This document shows, piece after piece, positions 10,102-20,698 of a stretch of DNA of 64,000 nt; the stretch's first letter is position 1, and the number at the start of each line of letters is the position of its first letter. The notes under the pieces are model-generated. The model saw only the letters and a program-made list of their open reading frames with translations. It made no database searches and was not told where the DNA came from. The position numbers were made by a program, and so were the translations under genes. The DNA comes from Paraburkholderia polaris (GTDB lineage Bacteria > Pseudomonadota > Gammaproteobacteria > Burkholderiales > Burkholderiaceae): the NCBI RefSeq assembly GCF_012927345.1, contig NZ_JABBGJ010000008.1, forward strand, positions 160,028-224,027, read 5' to 3'.

Positions 10102-10208
10102 ACCGCGAAATACCCACTGCGAGACAGCTTCCGCGAATAGCGGCCCCCTAAGGGTCGCGAGCGAAGCAAGCCGTGCAAACCGGCTCCATGCAAATGGAAC
10201 CGCTCCGA

Positions 10209-10886
10209 TCAACGCCCTGGTTCCGGCACCCTCTTGAAGCTATCGTCCGCGCTCGGCGCATCGAGATGCGACACATCCGCCCACGACACGATCGTCGCCT
10301 TGCTCGCGTCGTCGGCGTAGTCCACCACGTTGACGCTCGTGTTCAGCAACGCGTAATCGCGCGGCGCATCGAGCGACAACCCACATGCGAACCGCCGCAC
10401 GCAATCCAGCACGCCACCATGAGCGACGACAGCGATCCGCCCACCCGGATGGGCAGCAACGATCGGCTCGATCGCATGCAGCACGCGATGGTAAAGCGTG
10501 CGCTGCGATTCACCTTCAGGCGCCGCAAAACCTGCGTCGCGAGTTTGCCAGTGCGCGTGTTCATCGGGAAAACGGACGGCGATCTCGTCGCTGTCATGCC
10601 CCTGGAATGCGCCGTATGAGCGCTCGCGTAAACCTTCACACAGTTGCAACGGCAGACCGAGCGCATCGGCGATTGGCTGCGCGGTTTGTTGTGCGCGCTG
10701 CAGATCGCTCGAATAGATCGCGTCGAGCCGCGCACCCTCTTTCACCTCATTCGCGATGCGGCGCGCAAGGCGTTGCGCCTGCGCGAGGCCGGTCGTTGCG
10801 AGCGGAATATCGATGTGACCTTGAATGCGCTTGATGCGGTTCCAATCGGTCTCGCCGTGGCGGATGAACAGAATCTGCGTGGTCAT
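10209..10886 (-). CDS. Histidine phosphatase family protein (phosphoglycerate mutase-like)
   Basis: 225 residues. The catalytic RHG motif is in LFIRHGETDWNRIKRIQGH near the N-terminus. The acidic residue of the family is in LRERSYGAFQG, and the second catalytic His is in VVAHGGVLDC. This suits a cofactor-independent phosphomonoesterase of the GpmB/CobC branch rather than true glycolytic mutase. The substrate cannot be assigned. It is 111 bp downstream of dtd on the same strand. Confidence 0.88.
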   Translation of the reverse strand: MTTQILFIRHGETDWNRIKRIQGHIDIPLATTGLAQAQRLARRIANEVKEGARLDAIYSSDLQRAQQTAQPIADALGLPLQLCEGLRERSYGAFQGHDSDEIAVRFPDEHAHWQTRDAGFAAPEGESQRTLYHRVLHAIEPIVAAHPGGRIAVVAHGGVLDCVRRFACGLSLDAPRDYALLNTSVNVVDYADDASKATIVSWADVSHLDAPSADDSFKRVPEPGR

Positions 10887-10997
10887 GGGATGAGCGTGGG
10901 GGCCAGTAGCCGGTTATGCCGAGCCGCTATTGTCGCAAAAAGCGGCTGGAGGAGTAGATGCCTGCCGGCGAATGCACCATTCGGCGGCAGTTGAAAC

Positions 10998-11456
10998 TCA
11001 AGCGTTCGTCTGCAGCCAGAACGTGACTGGTCCGTCATTGACTAGCGACACCTGCATATCGGCGCCGAACTCGCCCGTCTCGACGATCGGGTGCTTTGCG
11101 CGCGCTGCCGAGACGAAGTAATCGAATAACCGCTTGCCTTCGTCCGGCGGTGCGGCGGGCGTGAAGCTCGGGCGCAGGCCGCTGTTGGTGTCAGCCGCCA
11201 ACGTGAACTGGGAAACGAGCAGCAAGCCGCCTGCGCGCCCGGCACCGTCGAGATTTTGCACGGAGAGGTTCATCTTGCCAGCCGCATCGCTGAAGACCCG
11301 GTAGCCGAGCACCTTGGCGAGCAGCCGGTCAGCTGCGCCTTCCGTGTCGCCACGTTCGGCGCATACGAGCGCGAGCAGTCCCGCCTCGATCGCGCCGGTC
11401 ACGCGGTCGCCTACACGCACTTCCGCGCGCCGCACGCGCTGTATCAGCGCAATCAT
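10998..11456 (-). CDS. dtd: D-aminoacyl-tRNA deacylase
   Basis: Removes D-amino acids mischarged on tRNA. It starts [15 protein letters not shown]. The active-site SQFTLAAD and the Gly-cisPro segment [10 protein letters not shown] are both present. The 152-residue length is standard. It is 53 bp downstream of tyrS on the same strand; pairing with tyrosyl-tRNA synthetase makes sense because D-Tyr-tRNA is its classical substrate, and the two are probably one operon. Confidence 0.97.
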   Translation of the reverse strand: MIALIQRVRRAEVRVGDRVTGAIEAGLLALVCAERGDTEGAADRLLAKVLGYRVFSDAAGKMNLSVQNLDGAGRAGGLLLVSQFTLAADTNSGLRPSFTPAAPPDEGKRLFDYFVSAARAKHPIVETGEFGADMQVSLVNDGPVTFWLQTNA

Positions 11457-11509
11457 CGGCTCGACTCCGAATGCAACGCTCGAGGCATCATCACGTTATC
11501 GCTGAGCCA

Positions 11510-12754
11510 TCAAGCCGTCAGCGTGACGCGCGCAAAACGACGCTTGCCGACCTGCACGACGTACTCGCCGGCCTCGACCTTCAGGCCCTTGTCGGACACA
11601 GTCGTGCCATCGATCTTCACGCCGCCCTGCTCGATGTTGCGCAGCGCCTCGCTGGTCGACGGCACGAGGTTGGCCTGCTTGAGCAACTGGCCGATTGCGA
11701 GCGGTGCGCCCGCGAGCGTCACGGCCGGAATATCGTCCGGCACGCCGCCCTTGGCGCGATGATTGAAGTCTTCAAGCGCGCGCTCGGCATCGGCTTGCGA
11801 ATGGAAGCGTGCGACGATTTCCTGACCGAGCATCACCTTAAAATCGCGCGGATTGCGGCCCGCTTCGATCTCTTTCTTGAACCCGGCGATCTCGTCCATC
11901 GGACGGAACGACAGCAGTTCGAAGTAACGCCACATCAGCACGTCGGAAATGCTCATCAGTTTGCCGAACATGTCCGTCGGCTTTTCGCTGATACCGATGT
12001 AGTTGTTCTTCGACTTCGACATCTTCTCGACGCCGTCCAGGCCTTCCAGCAACGGCATGGTCAAAATGCACTGCTGTTCCTGACCGTACTGTTTCTGCAG
12101 TTCGCGGCCCACCAGCAGGTTGAACTTCTGATCCGTGCCGCCGAGCTCGAGGTCGGCATTCAGCGCGACCGAGTCGTAGCCTTGCATCAGCGGGTACAGG
12201 AATTCGTGGATCGAGATCGGCACGCCGCCCTGGAAACGCTTGGTGAAGTCTTCGCGCTCGAGAATACGCGCCACCGTGTAGCGCGACGCGAGCTTGATCA
12301 TGCCGTCGGCGCCGAGCGGCATCGACCATTCGCTGTTGTAGCGGATTTCGGTCTTGTCGCGGTCGAGCACGAGTGCGGCCTGCTCGAAATACGTTTTCGC
12401 ATTCGATTCGATCTGCTCGCGCGTGAGCGGCGGGCGCGTGGCGTTGCGGCCCGATGGATCGCCAATCAGCGACGTAAAGTCGCCGATCAGGAAAATCACC
12501 GTGTGACCGAGGTCCTGCAACTGCCGCATCTTGTTCAGCACGACCGTGTGGCCAATGTGGATGTCAGGCGCGGTTGGATCGAGGCCGAGCTTGATACGCA
12601 GCGGCTTGGCCGTAGCCGCGCTCTTCGCGAGCTTTTGCGCGAATTCGTCTTCGATCAACAGTTCGTCGACGCCGCGTTTGGTGACCGCGAGTGCGTGACG
12701 GACTTCGTCGGTGATCGGGAAGGCGGGGCTGGGCTTGGTGGACTCGGTGGTCAT
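11510..12754 (-). CDS. tyrS: Tyrosyl-tRNA synthetase
   Basis: A class I synthetase charging tRNA-Tyr. The HIGH motif is seen as [10 protein letters not shown] and the KMSKS motif as [16 protein letters not shown]-terminal S4 RNA-binding domain follows ([20 protein letters not shown]). At 414 residues it belongs to the TyrRS type found in many betaproteobacteria. ATG 12754 is the first family-consistent start. It is divergent from anmK with 205 bp between them holding both promoters. Confidence 0.98.
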   Translation of the reverse strand: MTTESTKPSPAFPITDEVRHALAVTKRGVDELLIEDEFAQKLAKSAATAKPLRIKLGLDPTAPDIHIGHTVVLNKMRQLQDLGHTVIFLIGDFTSLIGDPSGRNATRPPLTREQIESNAKTYFEQAALVLDRDKTEIRYNSEWSMPLGADGMIKLASRYTVARILEREDFTKRFQGGVPISIHEFLYPLMQGYDSVALNADLELGGTDQKFNLLVGRELQKQYGQEQQCILTMPLLEGLDGVEKMSKSKNNYIGISEKPTDMFGKLMSISDVLMWRYFELLSFRPMDEIAGFKKEIEAGRNPRDFKVMLGQEIVARFHSQADAERALEDFNHRAKGGVPDDIPAVTLAGAPLAIGQLLKQANLVPSTSEALRNIEQGGVKIDGTTVSDKGLKVEAGEYVVQVGKRRFARVTLTA

Positions 12755-12959
12755 GCTGGAAACGTGAAGTCGCGAAAAAAGGAGATTGTCCCATAGATGC
12801 GCGCCGCCGCGCCCACTGACTCAGCCATAAGCGCCCGCCGGCGCATGATTTCGGCTTGTTAGGACGCGCCATTGGCATCGTGACGCTTTATATTCGGCCG
12901 CGCTTGCGCGGATAATCTGCTAAAACAGATCGCAACGAATCATCGAGAGGAGCAGCAAC

Positions 12960-14090
12960 GTGGCGCAAGACCCCGCAGACGGCGTCTACTTTGGACTGAT
13001 GTCCGGCACGAGCATGGACGGCGTGGACGGTGTGGCCGTCAGATTTGCCCAAGGTAAGCCACCGGTGGTGCTGGCCGAGGCGTTTGTCGGCTTCGCGGCA
13101 GGCTTGCGCGAGGCGCTGTTCGCGCTGCAACAGCCGGGGGACAACGAGATCGAACGCGAAGCGCTGGCCGCGAATGCGCTCGCCACGCGCTATACCGTGT
13201 GCTGCCACGAATTGCTGAATTGCAGCCGCGTGCCGGCCTCAGAAGTCCGTGCAATCGGCGTCCACGGCCAGACGGTACGGCATCGACCGGAAAAGGGTTA
13301 TACGCGGCAAATCAACAACCCCGCGCTGCTCGCGGAAATGATGCACATCGACGTGATAGCCGACTTCCGCAGCCGCGACGTCGCGGCCGGCGGCCAAGGC
13401 GCGCCGCTCGTGCCGGCGTTTCACGCCACGGTGTTCGGCGCGAAAGACGAAACGCGGGTGGTCTGCAATCTGGGCGGTATCAGCAATATCACGATCCTGA
13501 ACGCGACCGGCAGCGTGCGCGGCTTCGACTGCGGGCCGGCGAACGCACTGCTCGACGAATGGGCGCAGCGCCATCTCGGCAAACCTTTCGACGAAAACGG
13601 CCATTTCGCCGCGGGCGGACAGGTCGATCGCATGTTGCTGAACGCGCTGCTCGATGAGCCCTTCTTCTCGCAGCAACCGCCGAAAAGCACCGGCCGTGAC
13701 TTGTTCAACGCGCAATGGCTGGATGCGAAGCTCCAGCCGTTCGCCGCTCTCGCCCCCGCCGACGTGCAAGCCACACTGGTCGCGCTGACTGCGGTAACGG
13801 TTGCGCGCGAAATCGAACGGCATGCATCGGACGCCAAGGCGGTCTATGTGTGTGGCGGCGGTGCGCGCAATCCGGAGATTCTGAAAGCGCTGCAACAGGC
13901 GCTGGAGGACAGCGGCGTAAGCGGCGTGCCCGTGATGACAACCGACGCGCTCGGCGTCCCGCCGAGCCAGGTCGAGCCGCTGGCGTTTGCATGGCTCGCG
14001 ATGCGCTGCGTAGCACGGCTGTCGGGCAATTTGCCGGCCGTCACCGGCGCCGCTGCCGAGCGCGTGCTGGGGGCGATCTACCCGCGCTAA
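12960..14090 (+). CDS. anmK: Anhydro-N-acetylmuramic acid kinase
   Basis: Phosphorylates and opens 1,6-anhydro-MurNAc released by murein turnover, for peptidoglycan recycling. It opens with the ATP-binding signature [16 protein letters not shown]. Later landmarks are the GVHGQTVRH loop, [13 protein letters not shown], and [11 protein letters not shown] in the C-terminal lobe. The 376-residue length is normal. The start is a GTG at 12960 with a good upstream GAGAGGAG. Divergent from tyrS. Confidence 0.96.
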   Translation: MAQDPADGVYFGLMSGTSMDGVDGVAVRFAQGKPPVVLAEAFVGFAAGLREALFALQQPGDNEIEREALAANALATRYTVCCHELLNCSRVPASEVRAIGVHGQTVRHRPEKGYTRQINNPALLAEMMHIDVIADFRSRDVAAGGQGAPLVPAFHATVFGAKDETRVVCNLGGISNITILNATGSVRGFDCGPANALLDEWAQRHLGKPFDENGHFAAGGQVDRMLLNALLDEPFFSQQPPKSTGRDLFNAQWLDAKLQPFAALAPADVQATLVALTAVTVAREIERHASDAKAVYVCGGGARNPEILKALQQALEDSGVSGVPVMTTDALGVPPSQVEPLAFAWLAMRCVARLSGNLPAVTGAAAERVLGAIYPR

Positions 14091-14120
14091 GCGAGGCCCC
14101 TGGGTTTTAGCGCAGACAAT

Positions 14121-14150
14121 AAAAAGCGGGGCCGAAGCCCCGTTTTCTTT
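14121..14150. terminator. Bidirectional terminator between anmK and erpA
   Basis: A perfect 6-bp GC stem (CGGGGC, loop CGAA, GCCCCG at 14127-14142) is flanked by AATAAAAAG on one side and TTTTCTTTT on the other, so it can serve both convergent genes. Confidence 0.85.
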
Positions 14151-14174
14151 TACAACCTGTCGCCTAACCGGCCA

Positions 14175-14540
14175 TCAAACCGAGAACGACGAGCCGCAAC
14201 CACAGGTGGTCGTAGCATTCGGGTTCTTGATGACGAACTGCGCGCCGTTGATGTCGTCCTTATAGTCGATCTCAGCGCCGACCAGATACTGGTAGCTCAT
14301 TGAATCGATCAGCAGCTGGACGCCGCTCTTGTTCATGACGGTGTCGTCTTCGTTGACGGCTTCGTCGAACGTAAAACCGTATTGAAAGCCCGAGCAGCCG
14401 CCGCCCTGCACGAAAACGCGCAGTTTGAGGTCCGCATTGCCTTCTTCTTCGATCAGTTGCTTGACCTTGTCAGCCGCTGCGTCGGTAAAAACGAAGGGGG
14501 CGGGCATCTCGGTCACGGGTGTATCGGTGACTGCGTTCAT
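14175..14540 (-). CDS. erpA: Iron-sulfur cluster insertion protein ErpA
   Basis: An A-type carrier that delivers Fe-S clusters to apoproteins. The three ligand cysteines are present: one in [13 protein letters not shown] and two in the terminal [11 protein letters not shown]. The 121-residue length matches betaproteobacterial ErpA. It is downstream of rplM-rpsI but separated by a terminator and about 200 bp, so it is probably an independent unit. Confidence 0.95.
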
Positions 14541-14730
14541 TCGAACTCTCCAAAAAGCTTCTAACCGCTATTGTAGGGCTGATCTCAATATCGTGCTGAT
14601 GCCCACAAAATCAATGGGTTCTTCCAGGAAACTCTATCGATCGGCGCCGGCCGCCGTCAGCCCGCCTGAGCGGACCAAACCACCGCCCCAGCGAGAAAAC
14701 CGTCGTCGTAAATTCAACGCGAAAAGTCAT

Positions 14731-14763
14731 AAAAAAAGCCGCCTTCGCGAAAGCGTTGGCGGC
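14731..14763 (-). terminator. Terminator after rpsI
   Basis: Read on the minus strand, GCCGCC pairs with GGCGGC around TTCGCGAAAGCGTT (itself able to form a short hairpin), followed by seven T. It lies 45 bp after the rpsI stop and ends the rplM-rpsI operon. Confidence 0.85.
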
Positions 14764-14807
14764 TTTTGCAGCGATCCAGCCCGAAAGCCAGATTGCACCC
14801 GAAGCGA

Positions 14808-15200
14808 TTAACGCTTCGAGAATTGCTTCCTGCGACGTGCCTTGTGGAAGCCGACCTTCTTACGTTCGACTTCACGAGCGTCACGCGTCACGAAGCCAGC
14901 CTTCGACAGTTCCGGCTTCAGCGTTGCGTCGTAGTCCATCAGCGCGCGGGTGATGCCGTGGCGAACCGCACCGGCTTGACCCGTTTCACCGCCACCGTTC
15001 ACGTTGACTTTGATGTCAAACGTGACGCCGTGGTTCGTGAGTTCCAGCGGCTGACGCACGATCATCAGCGACGTTTCGCGCGAGAAGTAATCGGCGATAG
15101 GCTTGCCGTTTACAATGATCTCGCCCTTGCCAGCCTTGATGAAGACGCGTGCGACGGCGCTCTTGCGGCGGCCCGTGCCGTAATTCCAGTTACCGATCAT
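14808..15200 (-). CDS. rpsI: 30S ribosomal protein S9 (uS9)
   Basis: 130 residues with the S9 hallmarks: [15 protein letters not shown] near the start, [18 protein letters not shown], and the very basic tail ending [11 protein letters not shown], whose terminal Lys/Arg reaches the P-site tRNA. It lies 11 bp downstream of rplM, the universal bacterial pairing. ATG 15200. Confidence 0.99.
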   Translation of the reverse strand: MIGNWNYGTGRRKSAVARVFIKAGKGEIIVNGKPIADYFSRETSLMIVRQPLELTNHGVTFDIKVNVNGGGETGQAGAVRHGITRALMDYDATLKPELSKAGFVTRDAREVERKKVGFHKARRRKQFSKR

Positions 15201-15211
15201 GTGGGCTCCCC

Positions 15212-15640
15212 TTAGATCTCGAGCGCTTTCGGCTGTTGTGCCGAATGCGGATGCGTTGCTTCAGCGTAGACCTTCAGCTTCTTGATCATCGCGTAGCCGA
15301 GCGGGCCCTTCGGCAGCATGCCTTTGACCGCTTTCTCGAGCGCACGGCCCGGGAAGCGTTCTTGCATCTTGCCGAACGTCGTTTCATAGATACCGCCCGG
15401 GTAACCCGAGTGACGGTAGTACTTCTTGTCAGTAGCCTTGTTGCCCGTGACGCGCAACTTGCCGGCGTTGATAACGATGATGAAATCACCGGTGTCGACG
15501 TGCGGAGTGAATTCAGGCTTGTGCTTGCCGCGAAGACGGTGTGCCACTTCGCTGGCGACACGCCCGAGAACCTTATCCGTCGCGTCAATCACGTACCATT
15601 CACGCGTAACCTCATGGGCTTTTGCGGAAAACGTCTTCAT
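15212..15640 (-). CDS. rplM: 50S ribosomal protein L13 (uL13)
   Basis: 142 residues, the usual length. It starts [20 protein letters not shown], and contains [20 protein letters not shown] and [13 protein letters not shown], all L13 signatures. ATG 15640 is chosen over an upstream in-frame start because the extension has no ribosomal homology. A consensus-like promoter lies about 120 bp upstream (15762-15791). Confidence 0.99.
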   Translation of the reverse strand: MKTFSAKAHEVTREWYVIDATDKVLGRVASEVAHRLRGKHKPEFTPHVDTGDFIIVINAGKLRVTGNKATDKKYYRHSGYPGGIYETTFGKMQERFPGRALEKAVKGMLPKGPLGYAMIKKLKVYAEATHPHSAQQPKALEI

Positions 15641-15761
15641 GATCGATCCAAAAAAATTGCTGCGCCCAATGTATTTTTTCCTGCTTGTAGTGTGCGCATC
15701 GAGGCGCGTGCAGGCTCTCCCTGGTTCTTCCTCCGCGGGCGCGGATGCGGAAAAGCTCTGA

Positions 15762-15791
15762 ATTATAAAGGAATTTGTCACGCCGAGTCAA
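15762..15791 (-). promoter_or_regulatory. Likely sigma-70 promoter of rplM-rpsI
   Basis: On the minus strand TTGACT (15786-15791) and a perfect TATAAT (15762-15767) are separated by 18 bp. Transcription would begin near 15755, leaving a leader of about 115 nt before rplM. I see no gene in the 15641-15926 interval apart from this. Confidence 0.75.
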
Positions 15792-15926
15792 AGTTTGCGG
15801 GGTTTCGGGCGACAAGTTGTCTGCGGCGACGGCCGGACAGCGTCATTTGACGTTCCTCGTGGGCCGCCGGACGACACCGGCTCCGGGAGCCAAACACGGG
15901 AGAAAGCGCAGGCGAAAGCGCGAGCG

Positions 15927-16016
15927 AAAAAAAACCCGAACGAGCGGTTCGGGTTTAATCCACCAAAGGAGGAGGTGGAGGAGACAGCGGAGGTTGCAGA
16001 ACTGCTGCAACCGATG
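15927..16016 (-). ncRNA. Candidate small RNA with anti-Shine-Dalgarno hairpin loop
   Basis: On the minus strand a promoter at 16023-16051 is followed by about 90 nt that fold into three hairpins: GGTTGCAG/CTGCAACC (15992-16012); TCCACC/GGTGGA (15959-15979) with loop TCCTCCTTT, the complement of a ribosome binding site and identical in core to the 16S rRNA 3' tail; and a perfect 10-bp terminator stem AAACCCGAAC/GTTCGGGTTT (15932-15956) followed by T residues. The linker between hairpins 1 and 2 is also C/U-rich. Such loops are known in several families of proteobacterial regulatory RNAs that pair with ribosome binding sites. No family can be assigned by eye. Confidence 0.7.
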
Positions 16017-16022
16017 GGATCG

Positions 16023-16051
16023 ATTATACGAGGCGTCCTTGTGCGATGCAA
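16023..16051 (-). promoter_or_regulatory. Promoter of the candidate small RNA
   Basis: On the minus strand TTGCAT (16046-16051) and TATAAT (16023-16028) are separated by exactly 17 bp. No open reading frame suited to this promoter follows, which supports an RNA product. Confidence 0.75.
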
Positions 16052-16349
16052 GAACATTTGCATTGTGAAACTCTATCTCACAATATGGTAGTCACATCCA
16101 CAGACCCAAAAACGCTGAATTCCTTTTAAAATCAATTGTGAAAGCCATTTTAAGCGGTTGCCTAAGCAGACATCGTCTAGAGTAAAACCCCTAAACCCGT
16201 CAGGACATTCCCGAATCGGCGGAACGTGCCGCACTGCAACACGCAAGCCATCATTGCGCGTAAGTTCCAGCGAAAGTCCCCTCGGGCGGACACGCAGACA
16301 CCGGGCTACAATGCCGTTTCGATATAAGCGCAGCGCGGTGGAGCACAGC

Positions 16350-16772
16350 ATGGAATGCAAAGTTAGCTGGATGGGGCAAGACGGGATGGCATTTGCGGCC
16401 GAGACCGGCAGCGGTCATCTGGTCACGATGGACGGCGCGCCGGAAGGCGGCGGCCGCAATCTCGCGCCGCGTCCGATGGAAATGGTTCTGCTCGGCACGG
16501 GCGGTTGCACGGCGTACGACGTCGTGATGATCCTGAAGAAGAGCCGCCAGGAAATCGCCGGCTGCTCGGTGACGCTGAAGGCCGAACGCGCCAGCGAAGA
16601 TCCCAAAGTATTCACCAAGATCCATTTCCACTTCACCGTGACGGGCAAGAATCTGAACCCGGCTACGGTGGGGCGCGCGATCAATCTGTCGCACGACAAA
16701 TACTGCTCGGCGTCGATCATGATCGCGAAGACCGCTGAGCTCACGCACTCGTTCGATATCGTCGCGGGCTGA
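16350..16772 (+). CDS. OsmC-family peroxiredoxin-like protein
   Basis: 140 residues. The OsmC/Ohr layout includes MECKVSWMGQDGMAF, APRPMEMVLLGTGGCTAYDVVMIL with the first conserved Cys, and NLSHDKYCSASIM with the second. These two cysteines are the peroxidatic and resolving positions in the family, which suggests thiol-dependent hydroperoxide reduction. This is the YhfA-like branch; its exact substrate is uncertain. ATG 16350 is chosen because the frame upstream lacks homology. A bidirectional terminator follows. Confidence 0.88.
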   Translation: MECKVSWMGQDGMAFAAETGSGHLVTMDGAPEGGGRNLAPRPMEMVLLGTGGCTAYDVVMILKKSRQEIAGCSVTLKAERASEDPKVFTKIHFHFTVTGKNLNPATVGRAINLSHDKYCSASIMIAKTAELTHSFDIVAG

Positions 16773-16827
16773 GCGCTTCGGCTTCGGCGCAGGTAGCCGC
16801 GCATCTAACCAAACCAGCGCGTCAAAA

Positions 16828-16866
16828 TAAAAATGCCGGCGTCCACACGGACGCCGGCATTTTTTG
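16828..16866. terminator. Bidirectional terminator between osmC-like gene and rnpB
   Basis: A perfect 13-bp stem, AATGCCGGCGTCC / GGACGCCGGCATT with an ACAC loop (16832-16861), has T-rich flanks on both strands. It terminates the plus-strand gene and the minus-strand RNase P RNA. Confidence 0.88.
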
Positions 16867-16871
16867 TTGGG

Positions 16872-17291
<420 letters not shown>

Positions 17292-17533
17292 GCGCATTTT
17301 AGCATCTGCCGGCATGGGTAGCCGCGTCGGTGGGGAGAAATAGCCGGATGGCATCTGGCCCGGCGCGAGCAATTCGAATCGCGCCGCGATGTGGCGACGT
17401 CACATCCGTGCGACTCGCGTGCGCGGCCACCCACAGACGCCGCTCAAACAACTTCAAGTGGATCGGGAAAGCTTGTCGCGTGCGACAGCCCACTGAAGCC
17501 CCTTTCAGGAAATCTCACGTGGGCCGACAAGCC

Positions 17534-18367
17534 CTAGCGCGTGCGGCGGCCTGCTCGAAACACTGAGGCATCCTCGTAAAACGCCGGCACTTCGTTCTCA
17601 GACCACCACCCCGGAATGCCCAGCACGGGGAGCGGCGCGAACATACGGCTCGTCAATGCGTCTGTGCCCAGCAACGTGGCGCTCACCACCTTATCAAGCC
17701 ATGCGTCGCGCGCCGGAGCGTCCCAACCGAAGTATTCGTATGGCACGTCGACGATCCACGCGTGGCCCGTGCAGGCCTTGAACGGCGCAACCAGCTTTTC
17801 CAGCAGCGCGTGCCCGAAGCAGCGCACTTCGCAGCGTGCGCCCCAGGCATCACGGTGAGCGACCATCAGCGTCTGCCAGTCGAACCCGCGCAATGCCACG
17901 CTCAACGCCGGGTCGGCACAGGCGAACAGCAACGCGTTTTCGTCGAACAAGGTCAACGTGTCGCGCACGCCGCCGCGGGTCGGACCGACACCTAACGCGT
18001 CGATCGCCGCCGACTGCCGCGCGTTCAGCGCCGCCTTGATACGCGGAAACGCAAACCACATCGACCCGTTGAAGAAGTCATGCAGGTTGTGGCGCGTCGG
18101 CACGCAGCCCGTCGATGCGATGTGCGCCTCGTAAGCCGCGCCCGGCGGCAGATCGTCCTGCGCAATGAACGCGAGGCGCTGACCGCGCCCAGTGACCTGC
18201 CGCATATCGCCGGCGTCGGCATTCATTTCTGCGAGCAAGGCCGCGTAGCTCGTCAGCGCGCCCTGCTGCCAGCGCTCGCCGCGCACCGCGAACTGCGCGA
18301 ACCACGGCTTCGACCAGTCGATATCGGCGAAACCGAAGCCCACGCGCGCCGCCTCTTGCACCTGCAT
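17534..18367 (-). CDS. DUF3025 domain-containing protein
   Basis: 277 residues matching the DUF3025 family of proteobacterial proteins of unknown function. Landmarks are DIDWSKPWFAQF, VPTRHNLHDFFNGSMWFAFPRIK (read in pieces) and TLFDENALLFAC. No known catalytic motif is recognised. ATG 18367 is 11 bp after the pyrC stop, so it is almost certainly the second gene of a pyrC operon. The 17292-17533 region between it and rnpB holds nothing recognisable. Confidence 0.85.
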   Translation of the reverse strand: MQVQEAARVGFGFADIDWSKPWFAQFAVRGERWQQGALTSYAALLAEMNADAGDMRQVTGRGQRLAFIAQDDLPPGAAYEAHIASTGCVPTRHNLHDFFNGSMWFAFPRIKAALNARQSAAIDALGVGPTRGGVRDTLTLFDENALLFACADPALSVALRGFDWQTLMVAHRDAWGARCEVRCFGHALLEKLVAPFKACTGHAWIVDVPYEYFGWDAPARDAWLDKVVSATLLGTDALTSRMFAPLPVLGIPGWWSENEVPAFYEDASVFRAGRRTR

Positions 18368-18378
18368 CTAACGCAACC

Positions 18379-19449
18379 TCAGACGAGGCGCCAGCCAATC
18401 GACTCACCGCCGCGCAGCGGCACGACAGGCGTGTCGCCAACCGGCAATTCAGCCGGCAGCGTCCATTCTTCGCGACGCAGCGTGACCTTCTCTTCGCTGC
18501 GCGGCAGACCGTAAAAATCCGCGCCGAAGAAGCTGGCGAAGCCTTCGAGTTTGTCCAGCGCGCCGGCCTTGTCGAATGCTTCCGTATAGAGTTCGAGCGC
18601 ATGGAGCGCCGTGTAGCAACCCGCACAGCCGCACGCGTGTTCCTTCAAACCCTTCGGATGCGGTGCGCTATCGGTGCCGAGGAAGAAGCGCGGATTGCCC
18701 GAGGTCGCCGCCTCGACCAGCGCCACGCGATGCGTCTCGCGCTTCAACACCGGCAGGCAGTAGTAATGCGGGCGAATGCCGCCCTGGAAGATCGCGTTGC
18801 GGTTGTACAGCAGATGGTGCGCGGTGATCGTCGCACCGAGCAGCCCCGGCGCCACGCCGGCTTCGCGGATGTAGTCGACTGCGTCTTTCGTCGTGATGTG
18901 CTCGAACACCACCTTCAGCGCCGGAAATTCGCGGCGCAGCGGCGTCATCACGCGGTCGATGAACACCTTCTCACGGTCGAACAGGTCGATCGACGAATCC
19001 GTCACTTCGCCGTGCACAAGCAGCGGCATACCGGTTTCCTGCATCACTTCGAGCGTTTTGGCGCACTTCATGATGTCGGTGACGCCTGCGTCCGAGTTGG
19101 TCGTCGCACCCGCCGGGTAAAGCTTCACGCCATGCACGAAGCCGCTTTCGCGCGCGCGGCGGATTTCGTCCGGCGGCGTGTTGTCGGTCAGATACAGCGT
19201 CATCAGCGGCTCGAACTTCGCGCCGGCCGGGATCGCGGCGACGATGCGTTCGCGGTACGCCCGCGCCATCGCGGTCGTGGTGACCGGCGGTTTCAGGTTA
19301 GGCATGATGATCGCGCGGCCGAACTGGCGCGCGGTATCGGGCAACACGGCGGCAAGCATCTCGCCGTCGCGGACGTGCAGGTGCCAGTCGTCCGGGCGGG
19401 CGAGCGTAACGGTGTCGATGGAATCGTGGGGGGCGTTGGAAGCGGTCAT
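18379..19449 (-). CDS. pyrC: Dihydroorotase
   Basis: Converts carbamoyl aspartate to dihydroorotate in pyrimidine synthesis. Zinc ligands are visible in [10 protein letters not shown] (HxH), in the lysine-containing [14 protein letters not shown], in LLVHGEV, FEHITT, and the catalytic Asp in [15 protein letters not shown]. This is the class II, E. coli-like type. The 356-residue length is normal with ATG 19449; the frame extends upstream without homology. Confidence 0.97.
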   Translation of the reverse strand: MTASNAPHDSIDTVTLARPDDWHLHVRDGEMLAAVLPDTARQFGRAIIMPNLKPPVTTTAMARAYRERIVAAIPAGAKFEPLMTLYLTDNTPPDEIRRARESGFVHGVKLYPAGATTNSDAGVTDIMKCAKTLEVMQETGMPLLVHGEVTDSSIDLFDREKVFIDRVMTPLRREFPALKVVFEHITTKDAVDYIREAGVAPGLLGATITAHHLLYNRNAIFQGGIRPHYYCLPVLKRETHRVALVEAATSGNPRFFLGTDSAPHPKGLKEHACGCAGCYTALHALELYTEAFDKAGALDKLEGFASFFGADFYGLPRSEEKVTLRREEWTLPAELPVGDTPVVPLRGGESIGWRLV

Positions 19450-19626
19450 GGCGAGAGGGGACGAGATTCGGCGATAAAAGCGTGATCGACGTGGGCACAC
19501 TGCGGCAATTCGTGCCGTTGCGGCCTAAACACACGTCAATTTTGCTATTTGGCGCTTCTGGCTCGGTGATATGCTTGGAAAATCATCATTGTAACGGCTC
19601 GCCCCGTTCACAGGCTTACCCGCAAC

Positions 19627-20553
19627 ATGTGCCAACTTCTCGGAATGAACTGCGCCGCGCCGACGGACGTCACGTTCTCGTTCACCGGCTTTGCGGCGCG
19701 CGGCGGCGTCACCGATCACCACGCGGACGGCTGGGGCATCGCCTTCTTCGAAGACAAAGCCTGCCGCCTGTTCATCGACCATCAATCGTCGGCTACCTCG
19801 CCGATCGCCGAAATGGTCAAGCGCTACCCGATCAAATCGAAGAACACGATCGCGCATATTCGCAAGGCGACGCAAGGGCACATCCTGCTCGAGAACTGCC
19901 ATCCGTTCATGCGCGAACTGTGGGGGCGTCACTGGATCTTCGCGCACAACGGCGACCTGAAAGACTATTCGCCGGCGCTGACGGGCGTCTATCAACCTGT
20001 CGGCACGACCGATAGCGAACTGGCGTTCTGCGCGTTGCTGCAAGGTTTGCGCAAGGCTTTCCCGGGCACGCAGCCGCCGCTCGACGAACTGTTCGCCGCG
20101 CTCGAAACGCTCACGCGCGAGATCACGCAATTCGGCGTATTCAATTTCCTGATGTCGAACGGCCAGGCGCTGTTCGCGCATTGCTCGACGCATCTGCATT
20201 ACATCGTGCGGCGCTGGCCATTCTCGACTGCCCATCTGGTCGATGCGGATGTGTCGATCGATTTCGCCAAATACACGACGCCGGAAGACCGCGTCGCCGT
20301 GATCGCGACCAAGCCGCTCACCGATAACGAGGTGTGGACCGCTTTCAAACCGGGCGATCTGATGATGTTCCAGCACGGCGAAGTGGTCGGCCGAGTCAAC
20401 GTGCCGGTGCCGGCTTCGGTGCTGGAGAAGTTGCGCAATCCGGCGTTGGACGCATCGGCTTCGGCAACGACGATTGCGGCTTCGGTTGAGGCGGTAGCCA
20501 CGGCCGAGGTCGACTTTGAAGCCGCGGATGACGCCGCCGCTTTCGAATCCTGA
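19627..20553 (+). CDS. Class II glutamine amidotransferase (YafJ-type)
   Basis: 308 residues. After the initiator Met comes the nucleophile Cys2 (MCQLLGMN), as in N-terminal nucleophile amidotransferases. NGDLKDY and HADGWGIAF, with IRKATQG, are family landmarks. It is a stand-alone glutaminase domain; in other bacteria such proteins act as YafJ/DUG3-like glutamine amidotransferases with unclear acceptors. The last 40 residues are Ala/Glu/Asp-rich and probably disordered. Divergent from pyrC. Confidence 0.88.
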   Translation: MCQLLGMNCAAPTDVTFSFTGFAARGGVTDHHADGWGIAFFEDKACRLFIDHQSSATSPIAEMVKRYPIKSKNTIAHIRKATQGHILLENCHPFMRELWGRHWIFAHNGDLKDYSPALTGVYQPVGTTDSELAFCALLQGLRKAFPGTQPPLDELFAALETLTREITQFGVFNFLMSNGQALFAHCSTHLHYIVRRWPFSTAHLVDADVSIDFAKYTTPEDRVAVIATKPLTDNEVWTAFKPGDLMMFQHGEVVGRVNVPVPASVLEKLRNPALDASASATTIAASVEAVATAEVDFEAADDAAAFES

Positions 20554-20698
20554 CCTGCGAATGCGCTCGCTAACGTCGGAACGCCGACCCTACGCTTGCG
20601 CTCGCCAACGCAAGAATTCTTAGCCCGCGTCTGCATTCACGCACGGCAGAACGACCAGCCCGCGCTTGCCTCCCGAACGTCAGAAGGCCAACGTCAAA

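Noticed and set aside
10130..10200. Third copy of the dispersed GC-rich repeat
   Set aside because: Only the short CCCCCTAAGGG core resembles the other two elements; the GCGCGCG tail is missing.
15795..16091. 98-residue open frame on the plus strand with a GGAGGAGG stretch
   Set aside because: It runs antisense through the candidate small RNA; the GGAGG text is the complement of the RNA loop and lies in the middle of the frame. Composition is Arg/Lys/Pro-rich as expected of chance frames.
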